This document shows positions 51,330-60,093 of a stretch of 64,000 bases of DNA, piece by piece. Below the pieces are notes generated by a model, which worked only from the letters and a program-made list of their open reading frames with translations, searched no databases and was not told the origin of the DNA. The stretch comes from an uncultured Christensenellaceae bacterium (lineage in GTDB: Bacteria; Bacillota; Clostridia; Christensenellales; Borkfalkiaceae). The stretch lies in contig CAJUKK010000007.1 of assembly GCA_910586985.1 (NCBI GenBank), forward strand, positions 82,782-146,781. The letters run 5' to 3'. Every line of letters begins with the position of its first letter. The first letter of the stretch is position 1. The translations under genes and the position numbers were made by a program.

Positions 51330-52928
51330 TTATCTGAGTGAGTGTACCGCCTCGCGCACGATCGGCAGTCCCTTTACGTAGCGGCTTGTAAACTCTTCGA
51401 ATCCCTGAACGTCCGCAGGATCGGGTGCAAGCGTTGTGCCCTCCTGTCCTTTAAACACCTTTTCGTCAAGATAAGATTCCAGACTTTCGTCCTTCGTCTT
51501 TGTAATCAAATAATTTGCAAGTATCGCCATGCCCCAAGCGCCGCCTTCTCCCGCAGTTTTCATGACTGTAACGGGCGCGTTGATTGCAGCCGCAAGATAA
51601 CTTTGCCCTACGCGCTCCGTCTTGAACAGACCGCCGTGCCCCGTAATACAATCGAGTTTTACGCCTTCCTCTTTGAGCATAATGTCGCAACCCACTTTGA
51701 GTGCGCCGAACGCAGAAAACAGATGCGCGCGCATCACATTTGCGAGATTGAATTTGCTCTCAGACGTGCGCACAAAGAGCGGTCTGCCCTCGTCGACTTT
51801 GGTTACGTGCTCGTTAGAAACATAATTATAAGTGAGAAGTCCGCCGCAATCCTTGTCCCCTTTCTCCGATTCGAAGTACAGCATATCGTACAACTTCCAT
51901 TTGGGAATCTCTACCCCTGCAAGGTTTGCGAACTCGCCGAACAGATTGACCCAGCCGTTAATGTCCGAGGTGCAATTATTACAATGTACCATGCCGACAA
52001 GATCACCAACGGGCGTCGTTACAAGATCGATCTCGGGATACGCCTTGGAAAGCTCTCTTTCGAGCACGATCATGGCAAATACGGAAGTTCCTGCCGACAC
52101 GTTGCCCGTACGTCTTTTAATGCTGTTGGTAGCGACCATTCCCGTACCCGCGTCGCCCTCGGGCGGGCAAAGAGGAATTCCGTATTTTAAATTCCCCTTA
52201 GGATCGAGCAATTTTGCCCCTTCCTCGGTAAGTCTCCCTGCCTCTTCCCCCGCAACTAAAATTTCGGGCAGAATATCCTGTATATGATAAGGCAGGTTTT
52301 CCTCTTTAACGAGATCGTTAAACTTCTTCAAGAAATCGGGACGGTACTGCTTGGTTTTGGGATCCACAGGGAACATTCCCGAAGCCTCGCCGATTCCGAT
52401 CACTTTTTTACCTGTCAAAAGCCAATGAACATACCCTTCGAGCGTCGTTTGAAATGCAATTTCCCTCACGTGCGATTCTTTATTTAAAATCGCCTGATAC
52501 AAATGCGCTACCGACCAACGCGCAGGAATATGATAACCGAAAAGTTCTGTCAAACGATCGGCGGCATACGACGCATTATTGTTGCGCCATGTACGGAACG
52601 GCGCTAAAAGACGATTGTCCTTATCGAATACCATATACCCGTGCATCATTGCCGAAAAACCGATCGCGCCGATTGTCGTCAGCGTAACGCCGTATTTGTT
52701 TTTTACGTCCTCCGCCATCTTTGCATAGCAATCCTGCAATCCTGACTTGATATCGTCAAGCGTATAAGTCCATATCCCGTTTTCAAAACGGTTTTCCCAT
52801 TCGTGACTGCCCGATGCAATGGGCAGATTGTTTTCATCTACAAGAATCGCCTTGATCCGCGTAGACCCGAATTCAATTCCGAGCGCAGTTTTTCCGCACT
52901 CTATCAGCTGTTTTGTTTCTTGTTTCAT
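51330..52928 (-). CDS. araB: L-ribulokinase (FGGY family)
   Basis: A 532-residue FGGY carbohydrate kinase phosphorylating ribulose. It has the N-terminal [13 protein letters not shown]ase motif, a central [13 protein letters not shown] segment and the C-terminal [16 protein letters not shown] and GEGGAWGMA blocks. The ATG at 52928 is preferred over a GTG at 52940 because GTGGGGGG lies directly upstream. First gene of the arabinose operon. Confidence 0.94.
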   Translation of the reverse strand: MKQETKQLIECGKTALGIEFGSTRIKAILVDENNLPIASGSHEWENRFENGIWTYTLDDIKSGLQDCYAKMAEDVKNKYGVTLTTIGAIGFSAMMHGYMVFDKDNRLLAPFRTWRNNNASYAADRLTELFGYHIPARWSVAHLYQAILNKESHVREIAFQTTLEGYVHWLLTGKKVIGIGEASGMFPVDPKTKQYRPDFLKKFNDLVKEENLPYHIQDILPEILVAGEEAGRLTEEGAKLLDPKGNLKYGIPLCPPEGDAGTGMVATNSIKRRTGNVSAGTSVFAMIVLERELSKAYPEIDLVTTPVGDLVGMVHCNNCTSDINGWVNLFGEFANLAGVEIPKWKLYDMLYFESEKGDKDCGGLLTYNYVSNEHVTKVDEGRPLFVRTSESKFNLANVMRAHLFSAFGALKVGCDIMLKEEGVKLDCITGHGGLFKTERVGQSYLAAAINAPVTVMKTAGEGGAWGMAILANYLITKTKDESLESYLDEKVFKGQEGTTLAPDPADVQGFEEFTSRYVKGLPIVREAVHSLR

Positions 52929-52950
52929 GTGACCCCCCACAAAGTCGTTA

Positions 52951-53001
52951 TCGTACGTGCCCGTACGAACCTATTATAAGATATATATGAAAAAATTTCA
53001 A
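52951..53001 (-). promoter_or_regulatory. Arabinose operon promoter with palindromic operator
   Basis: On the minus strand TTGAAA (52996-53001), a 17-base spacer and TATAAT (52973-52978) form the promoter. The expected start falls in the palindrome TCGTACG-GGCA-CGTACGA (52951-52968), whose 7-base arms are perfectly inverted. A repressor bound there would block initiation. Its TCGTACG core resembles the AraR (GntR/LacI-type) operators of Bacillus, which contain GTACGTAC. No araR gene is in the window. Confidence 0.82.
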
Positions 53002-53110
53002 TAGATAAACGAAAAAAAGTCGCTTGTTTTCTAAAATTTTTGGGAAATTTTACTTTTATATATTTTGCAATAAAAGGCGCCCGTCCCATAAGAAACGAAC
53101 GCCATCGATT

Positions 53111-54703
53111 TTAATTGGTACGCTTTCTGATTACCTTACCGCCCGCAAGCACAATCATCTTTACGGCATCGAGCGAGAAATCGTCAGCCTCGACTTCAAG
53201 CGATTTATTGATCCGCCCTCTCGCAAGAACCTTAACGTACGTTGCTCTGTTGGGCACGAACGGGATCGACTCTTTCATCTCTTTTAACGTGACTCTGTCG
53301 CCGTTGCGGAAATATTTGCTGAGCGTATCCACATTCACAACAACGGGTTTCGATTTATCGCTCACCTCGCCGCTCTCGGTAACGGAGGCAATCGCTACCT
53401 CGTCCTCCATCGCTTCGCGCGCCGCGGTTGCGCTTACTTCGATATGTTCTTCCTCCGCAACAGGTTCTTGCTCGGGAATCGGTTCCTCTTGTTCTTCCGA
53501 AATCAGCTCTGCAATCGGCTCTTCAATTTCCTCCTGCGTCCCGATCTCCTCTTCCTGCAAAATTTCCTCCGTGTCTTCCGGCTCATCCACAGGCACACGA
53601 ATAACTTCTACGATATCGTCATCCTCTTCGTCCAACGCAACAGGTGCAGGTTCGCCGAATACGTTGGATTTGACCTCGATCCGTTTTACAAGTCCCCGCG
53701 CAAGCAAATCGTTCAAAGGTTCGTAAGGAACTTTATAATCGACGTTCTGTTCGTCCGCTTTGCCAATCCCCATTGCAGCAAACATCTGTTCGATCAATTG
53801 TTTGGAATAACGGCAACGGCGTTCATTTTTAATACGGTATAAACAGGGCGTATTCGCGTTCTTTTTAACGTCCCCCACGTTCTCTACAAGATATTTGGTA
53901 TCTGCAAGTAACGCCGGATCAATTGCGAGATAAAGGCAAAGCGTGCGCCCTCTGCATTGCATTTTAGCAACCGTAACTCTACCCAAACGATACGTCTCGT
54001 GCCGCCAACTCATGCGACTTTTTACCTTTGGATAAGATAAAATCTCGTTTTTGATCTGCGAATAAAAGTCCTTGCTCGTCTCGTCAAGCTGAATAACGCG
54101 CGCCTCAAAACTTCTGTCGTAACGCACGGTTATAAAATTAAACGCGGGTTGCGATACAACTTTTACCGCAACGGTTTCTTTTTTCGTTGTTTCTTCTTTG
54201 ACAGGCTCGACTGCAGGAACTTCTATCTCTTCCGCAACAGGTTTTTCCGTTAAAACAGAAGAATTTTCCGTAACGTTTTCTTCCGAAACGGCAGAAACCT
54301 CTTCTATTACATTTTCCGCAACAACCGGTGTATTTTCCGCCGCAGGCTCTTTTATCGGCACAGAAGATTCTTCCTTAATATTTTGTTTTTCTGGAACAAT
54401 CGCAGACTCAGCCGCAGGCTGTACCGTTTTCTTTGCTACGGGTTTTTTAGGCTGTACGGGTTCTAATTTCCATGCAATTTCAACCGGAGCAGTCTCCGGA
54501 TTCGTCTCGATTTTCGTGCCCGTCTTTGCGAGTACTTCCTGAACGGTCGTTGATTTCGATTTGCGTTTCGTTGTCCGACGACGGATAATTAAAAATGAAA
54601 CGGTAAGCACAAGTGCAACGGCAACTGCGCCTACGATACCCCAAAACAAAATAAGATTCTCTTTCATCCACGTAGTAAAAGACAATAAACTCGATAACAA
54701 CAC
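53111..54703 (-). CDS. Membrane-anchored protein with a ribosomal L15-like C-terminal domain
   Basis: A 530-residue protein with a GTG start (GGAGGT six bases upstream). One membrane span (about 18-40) is followed by a basic patch, a long Ala/Pro/Glu/Val-rich acidic linker, a globular domain (about 190-320; YDRSFEARVIQLDETSKDFY and MSWRHETYRLGRVTVAKM), a second acidic linker, and a C-terminal domain (about 461-530) close to the uL15 fold end: LSKYFRNGDRVTLKEMKE and KSLEVEADDFSLDAVKMIV. The host's ribosomal uL15 should be elsewhere. Similar proteins are labelled uL15 family in Clostridia. Its role is unknown. Confidence 0.75.
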   Translation of the reverse strand: MLLSSLLSFTTWMKENLILFWGIVGAVAVALVLTVSFLIIRRRTTKRKSKSTTVQEVLAKTGTKIETNPETAPVEIAWKLEPVQPKKPVAKKTVQPAAESAIVPEKQNIKEESSVPIKEPAAENTPVVAENVIEEVSAVSEENVTENSSVLTEKPVAEEIEVPAVEPVKEETTKKETVAVKVVSQPAFNFITVRYDRSFEARVIQLDETSKDFYSQIKNEILSYPKVKSRMSWRHETYRLGRVTVAKMQCRGRTLCLYLAIDPALLADTKYLVENVGDVKKNANTPCLYRIKNERRCRYSKQLIEQMFAAMGIGKADEQNVDYKVPYEPLNDLLARGLVKRIEVKSNVFGEPAPVALDEEDDDIVEVIRVPVDEPEDTEEILQEEEIGTQEEIEEPIAELISEEQEEPIPEQEPVAEEEHIEVSATAAREAMEDEVAIASVTESGEVSDKSKPVVVNVDTLSKYFRNGDRVTLKEMKESIPFVPNRATYVKVLARGRINKSLEVEADDFSLDAVKMIVLAGGKVIRKRTN

Positions 54704-54869
54704 AACGAACCTCCAATCCCCTCAGCAAACAAGCAGATTTTACTTTGATACTGCCTGATCGCTATAATTAAATAATTCTTATATATTATATCACGCATTG
54801 CATTTAAAGTCAATAGCGGAAAAAATGTTTTTCATTATTTTTATTGCTCGAATCTTGTAAAAACGCGCA

Positions 54870-55568
54870 CTATTTTACAAGCGCGCGCATCAGTATTTCT
54901 TCTTCGGGAATATGTGACAAAAAATCACGGGGAAAAGGACGATCAATCGGCACGTCGGCAACGATTGTTCCTCCGCTAAGAACTATGGCGCGGCAAGCCA
55001 GCAACGCCGCTTCGTGCACGTCGTGCGTCACAAAAACCACCGTATCACCCCTTTCCTGCCAAAGTTCCGTGACAAGAGAAATTAGCGTTTTCTTTAAACT
55101 GATATCGAGCGAAGAAAAAGGTTCGTCCATGAGCAAGATATCGTGCGGACAGGAGAGTGCGCGGGCGATTGCAACCCGCTGACGTTCCCCGCCCGAAAGT
55201 TGTGCAGGATAACTGTTTTCCTTTCCCTTTAATCCAACGCGTTCGATCGCGGGAATAATACCATCCCATAACGGCTTGGGCAACGTAAACTTTAAATTCC
55301 CCGCTACCGTCAAATTGGGAAGAAGACATACATTCTGAAACAAATATGCGCAATTTTGTCTGCGTTTGGCTTCCCCCCCTTCCACCCCGTCTATCGTGCC
55401 CGTAAACGGCGTTAATCCTGCAATAATGCTCAAAAGAGTACTTTTCCCCGCTCCGCTCTCGCCGAGTACTGCGGTAATCTTTCCCTCCACGAAATCGACG
55501 GAGACGTCGTTTAAAACTATTTTCTCACCGTATCGTTTCGTCACATTCCGCAAAATCATACGCGCCAC
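54870..55568 (-). CDS. ABC transporter ATP-binding protein, SsuB/TauB type
   Basis: A 232-residue ATPase. Walker A is GESGAGKST (about 35-43), the Q-loop LFQNVCL, the signature LSGGERQRV (about 124-132), Walker B ILLMDEPFS and the H-loop VTHDVHEA. It energises the permease encoded upstream (overlap of 13 bases). The group transports sulfonates, nitrate or thiamine precursors. Confidence 0.93.
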   Translation of the reverse strand: MARMILRNVTKRYGEKIVLNDVSVDFVEGKITAVLGESGAGKSTLLSIIAGLTPFTGTIDGVEGGEAKRRQNCAYLFQNVCLLPNLTVAGNLKFTLPKPLWDGIIPAIERVGLKGKENSYPAQLSGGERQRVAIARALSCPHDILLMDEPFSSLDISLKKTLISLVTELWQERGDTVVFVTHDVHEAALLACRAIVLSGGTIVADVPIDRPFPRDFLSHIPEEEILMRALVK

Positions 55569-56299
55569 CTCACGGCGTATTTTTTCAAGAGATAACAGAC
55601 TCCCTCTATCAAAAATCCCGTCAAGACAGTGAGAATCGTAAGCGCAAATAATGCAGATACGTTCAGAAACGCCTGTGCCTCGTGCATCATTCCCCCAAGA
55701 CTTTTAAACGTTGACGAAAGCACCTCTGCCGAAACCGTTACTTTAAGTCCCATAGATGCAATTGCGCCTGATTGCGTCAACAGCGCGGGAATAGAGAGCG
55801 GCAGATACATTTTAAACGCGCGATTAATTTTGGAAACGCCGTACGCTTGGCAGAGAGACTCATACTCCCCGCCGATCCCGTCAAACGCGGCGATCGAGGC
55901 AGCATAGACTGCGGGAAAAAGAACGAGCACGGTAACAACCGCCGGCGCAACAAGCGGATTTGTCCAGATGAGCAATATTAAAATAACAGCCATCGTCGGA
56001 AGTGTTCTGAGCACTGTAACGACGGGCGCGATAAAAGCGCGGAGCCACCCGAAAAATTCAGACAAAAGCGCAAGTACGATGCCAAGCATGAGCGAGACGA
56101 CAAAAGAAATCAAAGTCCGTAACAGCGTATGTAAAAACGCCGTCCAAAACACCGAGGAAACAAACTGTTTCCCCATCTCTTTGATTACGTCCCAAAAAGA
56201 AGGAAATATATAGTCGTTGCGAATGCACACATATGCAATTAGCCATGCGATCCAAATCGCAACGACGGAAAGACAGGAAAAAGCCAGATTTTTTTTCAA
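55556..56299 (-). CDS. ABC transporter permease, SsuC/ThiX type
   Basis: A 247-residue permease with about six membrane spans and the BPD loop EYESLCQAYGVSKINRAFKMYLP (key residues E...G...P). It overlaps the ATPase gene by 13 bases and follows the binding-protein gene by three. Confidence 0.9.
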   Translation of the reverse strand: MKKNLAFSCLSVVAIWIAWLIAYVCIRNDYIFPSFWDVIKEMGKQFVSSVFWTAFLHTLLRTLISFVVSLMLGIVLALLSEFFGWLRAFIAPVVTVLRTLPTMAVILILLIWTNPLVAPAVVTVLVLFPAVYAASIAAFDGIGGEYESLCQAYGVSKINRAFKMYLPLSIPALLTQSGAIASMGLKVTVSAEVLSSTFKSLGGMMHEAQAFLNVSALFALTILTVLTGFLIEGVCYLLKKYAVRWRV

Positions 56300-56302
56300 A
56301 AT

Positions 56303-57331
56303 TTACCCCAGATAGAAAAATTCATCCGCAACGGTTGACACAACGTTACCGTCAATTTCATGTAGACGGCTTAAAAATTCAAGCGTCCGATCTTTACAAT
56401 CCGCACTGCTTGTAAATTTTACCGAACAGTTTTTAATCACTTCCGCCGTCAGATTTTTGGCATTGAGCGAAGGCGTCATTCCCGCAGTATATTTATCGGC
56501 AAGAAGCGAAAGTACTTCTTCGGGCGGCGTTTTATCTAAAAACTCCGAGCTTTCCGCAAACGCTTGCATGAGCTGTTTCACATTCTGCTTACCGTTTTCT
56601 ATAACTGATTTTTTTACAACGACGACTGCCTGCGGATATCCGTCCTGCCCGCCGTAAAGTTCCTGTAAACTCCCTGACATTTTCAGCGAAACAGGTTTCT
56701 CCTCCGTAGCCGCAACTTTTGCGCTTGCAAGCGGTTCGGGGCAGAGAAAATAGTCGCAATCTCCCACGGGTACGACTTCCGCCGCAGGATCCTGAATAGG
56801 CTTTAAATTGATTTTATCCACTGCCGCCGCCGTGCTATTGGTAAGAATCTGATAATCTGCATGATTGGCTCTTAAAACACTCTGTAAAGTCAACCCCGGT
56901 ACGTTTGTCAACTGGACTACCCCCACCGTTTTACCCATGAGCGCTGTTTTCAAATTCTCCAATGTCAACACCGTCTCTGTTCCTTTGGACAAAAAATACA
57001 TATTGCCGTTGGTGACCGTACCAAGCATTTGGTATGTTTGTCCGTCTCCAAGCACTTTCGCCGCCACATTAACGGGCAGAATACAAACGTCCGACGCAGG
57101 ATGGGTTCCCGAAACCTGTTGCGCGATTATTTTGGAATCAACGATATGAAAACTGAAATTACCGTTGTCTCCCTGTTCTTTAATGACGTTGGCAAGCGCA
57201 AGCGCAGGCGCGCCGTCCGGAGCGTATACGGAAATCATCTCGGGAGAAGATTTCTCGCCGCAGCCGACGCCGCTCAACGTTGCCGCACAAGCAATTACCG
57301 CCGCCACAATACAAAATACCGTCTTTTTCAT
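56303..57331 (-). CDS. ABC substrate-binding lipoprotein, THI5/SsuA type
   Basis: A 342-residue lipoprotein; the signal peptide ends at lipobox GVGC (Cys24). The N-terminal segment ISVYAPDGAPALALANVIKE and VCILPVNVAAKVL fit the NMT1/THI5/SsuA group, which binds pyrimidine precursors, sulfonates or related small ligands. It follows the TM1266-like gene by nine bases. The ligand cannot be read from the sequence. Confidence 0.88.
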   Translation of the reverse strand: MKKTVFCIVAAVIACAATLSGVGCGEKSSPEMISVYAPDGAPALALANVIKEQGDNGNFSFHIVDSKIIAQQVSGTHPASDVCILPVNVAAKVLGDGQTYQMLGTVTNGNMYFLSKGTETVLTLENLKTALMGKTVGVVQLTNVPGLTLQSVLRANHADYQILTNSTAAAVDKINLKPIQDPAAEVVPVGDCDYFLCPEPLASAKVAATEEKPVSLKMSGSLQELYGGQDGYPQAVVVVKKSVIENGKQNVKQLMQAFAESSEFLDKTPPEEVLSLLADKYTAGMTPSLNAKNLTAEVIKNCSVKFTSSADCKDRTLEFLSRLHEIDGNVVSTVADEFFYLG

Positions 57332-57340
57332 TTTTACCTC

Positions 57341-57613
57341 TCAATATTGACTGAATAATGTTTTGGCGCAAACGCCGTTCAATTTTCCGATTTTTCCCGT
57401 CAACGCATTGACTGCCGAAACAGGCGCATCCAGCACAACGCTGAGCACCGAAACGTTTTTTTCACGATACGGAATTCCCATTCTGCCAACAATATAATTG
57501 GCAAATTCGGAAAGATAAGCGTTGATCCGTTCCGCCGCATCCCGCTGTTCCACAATGACGGACAACACGCAGATACGGTTCTCCGCCCCATTGTTTTGAA
57601 TATAATCTTGCAT
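57341..57613 (-). CDS. TM1266-family (iron-only hydrogenase system) regulator-like protein
   Basis: A 90-residue protein with the family pattern RICVLSVIVEQRDAAERINAYLSEFA, YIVGRMGIPYREKNVSVLSVVLDAP and LTGKIGKLNGVCAKTLFSQ (parts given). Family members are small ferredoxin-like-fold proteins annotated as iron-only hydrogenase system regulators; the function is not settled. No hydrogenase gene is here; instead it leads an SsuABC/THI5-type operon. Its ribosome binding site lies inside the leader hairpin. Confidence 0.82.
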   Translation of the reverse strand: MQDYIQNNGAENRICVLSVIVEQRDAAERINAYLSEFANYIVGRMGIPYREKNVSVLSVVLDAPVSAVNALTGKIGKLNGVCAKTLFSQY

Positions 57614-57698
57614 AAAAAATCCCTTTACCCAAGCGCGGTAAAGGGAGAATATGCAAAAGCAAAGCTTTGCACAACGTTTTAATCTTATCTCTCTTTAC
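57614..57698 (-). promoter_or_regulatory. Attenuator-like leader of the TM1266-ABC operon
   Basis: On the minus strand CCCTTTACC-GCGCTTG-GGTAAAGGG (57621-57645) is a perfect 9-bp stem followed by ATTTTTT and immediately the ATG. It is a valid intrinsic terminator, and its 3' arm contains AAAGGG, the only ribosome binding site candidate. Upstream, GTAAAGAGAGA (57688-57698) can pair with TCTCCCTTTAC of the 5' arm in 10 of 11 positions, an anti-terminator. The leader therefore has the layout of a riboswitch or attenuator, but the TPP and other aptamers I know are not present. Confidence 0.6.
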
Positions 57699-57729
57699 GG
57701 TCAGAATCTCTTTCCGCTCAGGTGAATTT

Positions 57730-57758
57730 ATTTTAACATATGTACTATAAAAGTGCAA
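57730..57758 (-). promoter_or_regulatory. Promoter of the TM1266-ABC operon
   Basis: On the minus strand TTGCAC (57753-57758), a 17-base spacer and TAAAAT (57730-57735). The predicted transcript has a leader of about 110 bases before the ATG. Confidence 0.7.
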
Positions 57759-57774
57759 CTGTTTTACCGCAATA

Positions 57775-58224
57775 TCAAGATAACGATTTTTTCATTTCAA
57801 AATTTATCAGCTGTACGCCGTTGCGCACTACCGTACGCTTTTCTGTAACAAGATATCCCCTTTGCTCGAAAAACGGCTTGGCTGTAATCGACGCATAAGT
57901 TTTAACGGAGGAAAATCCCTTTTCCAATTGATCACACAGCGCAGTTGCGATTCCCTGTTGTAAACAATCCTGCCGCACAAACAACATATCTAAACAACCT
58001 GATTCGTCAATACTTCCGAACCCGACAATTTTGCCGTTGACTGTCGCGACCAACGTATACTGTTTTTTAAAATCGTCTGAACGATCCCGTAGAATTTCGG
58101 GATATTGCGCCCAAGCGAAAAGCTGAGGTTTTGTATAATCTTTCGCGTTAACGCAATGTACGGTTTCAAAAAACAACTCGTAAATAATCGAGCTGTCATC
58201 GTCCGTATATCTTCTGATTTCCAT
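57775..58224 (-). CDS. GNAT family N-acetyltransferase
   Basis: A 149-residue single-domain GNAT from the ATG at 58224 (MEIRRYTDDD); AGGGAA is the weak ribosome binding site. The acetyl-CoA motif is LFVRQDCLQQGIATALCDQLE (Q/R-x-x-G-x-A, about 89-95). The C-terminus ITAKPFFEQRGYLVTEKRT is the usual family end. Substrate unknown. Monocistronic, ending at the operon promoter of the next unit. Confidence 0.88.
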   Translation of the reverse strand: MEIRRYTDDDSSIIYELFFETVHCVNAKDYTKPQLFAWAQYPEILRDRSDDFKKQYTLVATVNGKIVGFGSIDESGCLDMLFVRQDCLQQGIATALCDQLEKGFSSVKTYASITAKPFFEQRGYLVTEKRTVVRNGVQLINFEMKKSLS

Positions 58225-58290
58225 TTCTTCGTTTTCCCTAAATATCAATAGAGCCAAACGCATTCGTTTGGCTCTACCTTTTTTTTCATG

Positions 58291-58710
58291 TCAGTCGATC
58301 GAAATCGTAGTAGGCGCAACTTTTTTCGGTACGACCTTAGGTACGATCAAAAACAGCATACCGTTTTCGTATTTCGCTTTTACATTCTCCTGCTCCACGT
58401 CTTCGCCTACATAGTAACTACGCTGACAGGATACGCTGCATTCTTTGCGAATGTAGCGCGCGCCTTCGTCGCCCTCGTTCGTCTTTGCATTCTTCTCGGC
58501 GCTTACGGTGAGGTATCCGTTTTCAAGCGAAACCTTAATTTCGCTCTTGTTAAATCCAGGCATCTCGATATCCAGCTCGTAAGCAGTCGCCGTCTCGCGG
58601 ATATCCGTGCGCATACTGTCGAGATGTTCATCGTAGAACATCGGTTTAAAGAAGTCGTTGAATGCGTCGAATATATCGCCGCCCGTCTTTTTTTGCAGAT
58701 AAGTTTTCAT
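58291..58710 (-). CDS. Small heat shock protein, Hsp20/alpha-crystallin
   Basis: A 139-residue Hsp20 from the ATG at 58710, which has an AGGAGA site; a longer in-frame reading lacks a start. The alpha-crystallin domain covers about 38-130 (YELDIEMPGFNKSEIKVSLENGYLTVSAE in part) and ends with the conserved A-x-x-x-N-G-M-L motif (KYENGMLFL) and an I-x-I-like tail (ISID). An ATP-independent holdase. No CIRCE element is visible upstream. Confidence 0.93.
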   Translation of the reverse strand: MKTYLQKKTGGDIFDAFNDFFKPMFYDEHLDSMRTDIRETATAYELDIEMPGFNKSEIKVSLENGYLTVSAEKNAKTNEGDEGARYIRKECSVSCQRSYYVGEDVEQENVKAKYENGMLFLIVPKVVPKKVAPTTISID

Positions 58711-58798
58711 AATTTTTTCTCCTTTTCCTCCCCTCAATCGGGAGACATTCCTTTCATTTATTTTATACCGCAAAAGGAGATTTTTAAACATCTGCTTA

Positions 58799-59260
58799 TT
58801 ATTTTTTCTTATTCTTTTCTCTTTGCCGCATTTCGCTAAAAAAAGACGTGAGCACTGCCGCGCACTCATCTTCCAATACGCCGCCCGTGACCTCCGTCTT
58901 ATGATTTAAAAGATTTGCTTCGGCAAGCGCGTTTGTAAGACTTCTTCCTTTCTGTTCATAAGCGCCAAAATATACTCTGTCAATGCGTGCGTTTAAAATC
59001 GCGCCCATGCACATGGGACACGGCTCGAGCGTAACGTATATTTCCGACTCGGGCAGTCTCCACGACTTCAGCTTTTTACACGCTCTGTCGATTGCCCGCA
59101 CCTCGGCATGCGCCGTCGCCATCTGCAATTTGGTGCGAAGATTGTAACCTTTGCCGATAATTTTCCCCCGATACACGACAACCGCGCCGATCGGAACTTC
59201 GCCCTTTTTCTTCGCCCTGTTCGCAAGGGCAATCGCCTCTCGCATAAACCTTTCTTCCAT
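58799..59260 (-). CDS. tadA: tRNA adenosine(34) deaminase
   Basis: A 153-residue deaminase with the zinc motifs HAEVRAI (His and catalytic Glu, about 56-58) and PCPMCMGA (about 86-93), and the tRNA-recognition C-terminus. It makes inosine at A34 in tRNA-Arg(ACG), and here possibly also in tRNA-Leu(AAG) encoded at 25.2 kb. It follows the carboxypeptidase gene by one base. Confidence 0.95.
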   Translation of the reverse strand: MEERFMREAIALANRAKKKGEVPIGAVVVYRGKIIGKGYNLRTKLQMATAHAEVRAIDRACKKLKSWRLPESEIYVTLEPCPMCMGAILNARIDRVYFGAYEQKGRSLTNALAEANLLNHKTEVTGGVLEDECAAVLTSFFSEMRQREKNKKK

Positions 59261-59261
59261 A

Positions 59262-60074
59262 TCAAAACCCTTTGGTAAATTCCCTCAACGTATCGCCAAC
59301 CGTACCGCAAAGCAACTCAAGCGACTCACGCCCAATCGGATGAGAAAGTAAATCCGAACCCGCCTCAATCGTAAAAGCGGGAATTTTCAGTTTCTCCACA
59401 CACCAATCCTTATATCCGCCCGCGGAGTACGGCGTCTCTTTCAGCGCATATCCGCATTGCGCCGCAAGTAACGCCGCTAATTTACGGTCGCGATTTTTTC
59501 GAAATATCGGCTGGTGAAATCGCCAATATATTTCCTCGCCTTTCGTATGCCAACTCAGCGTAAATTTAGGGCGAACGGAAAGCGTAAAGTCTCGCAAAGC
59601 CTTACTTTCGGGCACGCAGAACGGGCGTACGCCGATATAATTTTCCGCCGAGGGACGAGATACGTTACACCTGCCCGTTCCCCAACGCGCATCAAAATTG
59701 ACGTTGAGATCAACCGCATCGGCACTCGCCTTCCAAAGCGAAAAATCGTTCTCTGCATTGATTCTCGAAAGCATTTCGCGTCGCCAAACACTTTTAACGC
59801 TGTCAATCCCTTCGGTTGCCAGCAATGCGCCGTCCGGATTAGTCAAAGGCAAAATCCAAACGCCGCAATGCGTCTTTCTACGGATATGTTCAAGAGCGAT
59901 AAGCGCGGTGATCCATTCTCTTGCGTGAATCGCATACTGACTGATCCCTACGCTCTTTCCCTCTTCGCCCGTAAACATCGCAAACAGGTCGCGCCCCTCT
60001 GCGCTCTTTCCGTACACGCATTTTTTTCCATGATAATTCTCGTAAAATTCGGCTACTTCGTCATAAATATTCAC
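59262..60074 (-). CDS. M14 family zinc carboxypeptidase
   Basis: A 270-residue metallopeptidase. The zinc motif H-A-R-E is in IHAREWITALI (about 50-53), the second histidine is in SWHTKGEEIYW (about 176) and the catalytic Glu in FTIEAGSD (about 238). Such enzymes trim peptidoglycan peptides (D,L or gamma-Glu-DAP type). No signal peptide is visible, which suggests a cytoplasmic muropeptide-recycling role. It leads a group with tadA and follows rlmH by 19 bases. Confidence 0.88.
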   Translation of the reverse strand: MNIYDEVAEFYENYHGKKCVYGKSAEGRDLFAMFTGEEGKSVGISQYAIHAREWITALIALEHIRRKTHCGVWILPLTNPDGALLATEGIDSVKSVWRREMLSRINAENDFSLWKASADAVDLNVNFDARWGTGRCNVSRPSAENYIGVRPFCVPESKALRDFTLSVRPKFTLSWHTKGEEIYWRFHQPIFRKNRDRKLAALLAAQCGYALKETPYSAGGYKDWCVEKLKIPAFTIEAGSDLLSHPIGRESLELLCGTVGDTLREFTKGF

Positions 60075-60093
60075 CGAATATTATATGCCCATT

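Noticed and set aside
52940..52940. GTG at 52940 as araB start
   Set aside because: It would bury the GGGGGG ribosome binding site in the coding region; the ATG at 52928 is correctly spaced.
57462..57758. Open frame in the leader of the TM1266 operon
   Set aside because: It starts at a non-ATG codon inside the -35 box and overlaps the terminator and the real gene in another frame; not a gene.
57614..57758. TPP riboswitch upstream of the THI5-type importer
   Set aside because: The CUGAGA and ACCUGAUCUGG cores are missing; only a weak ACCTGA resemblance exists.
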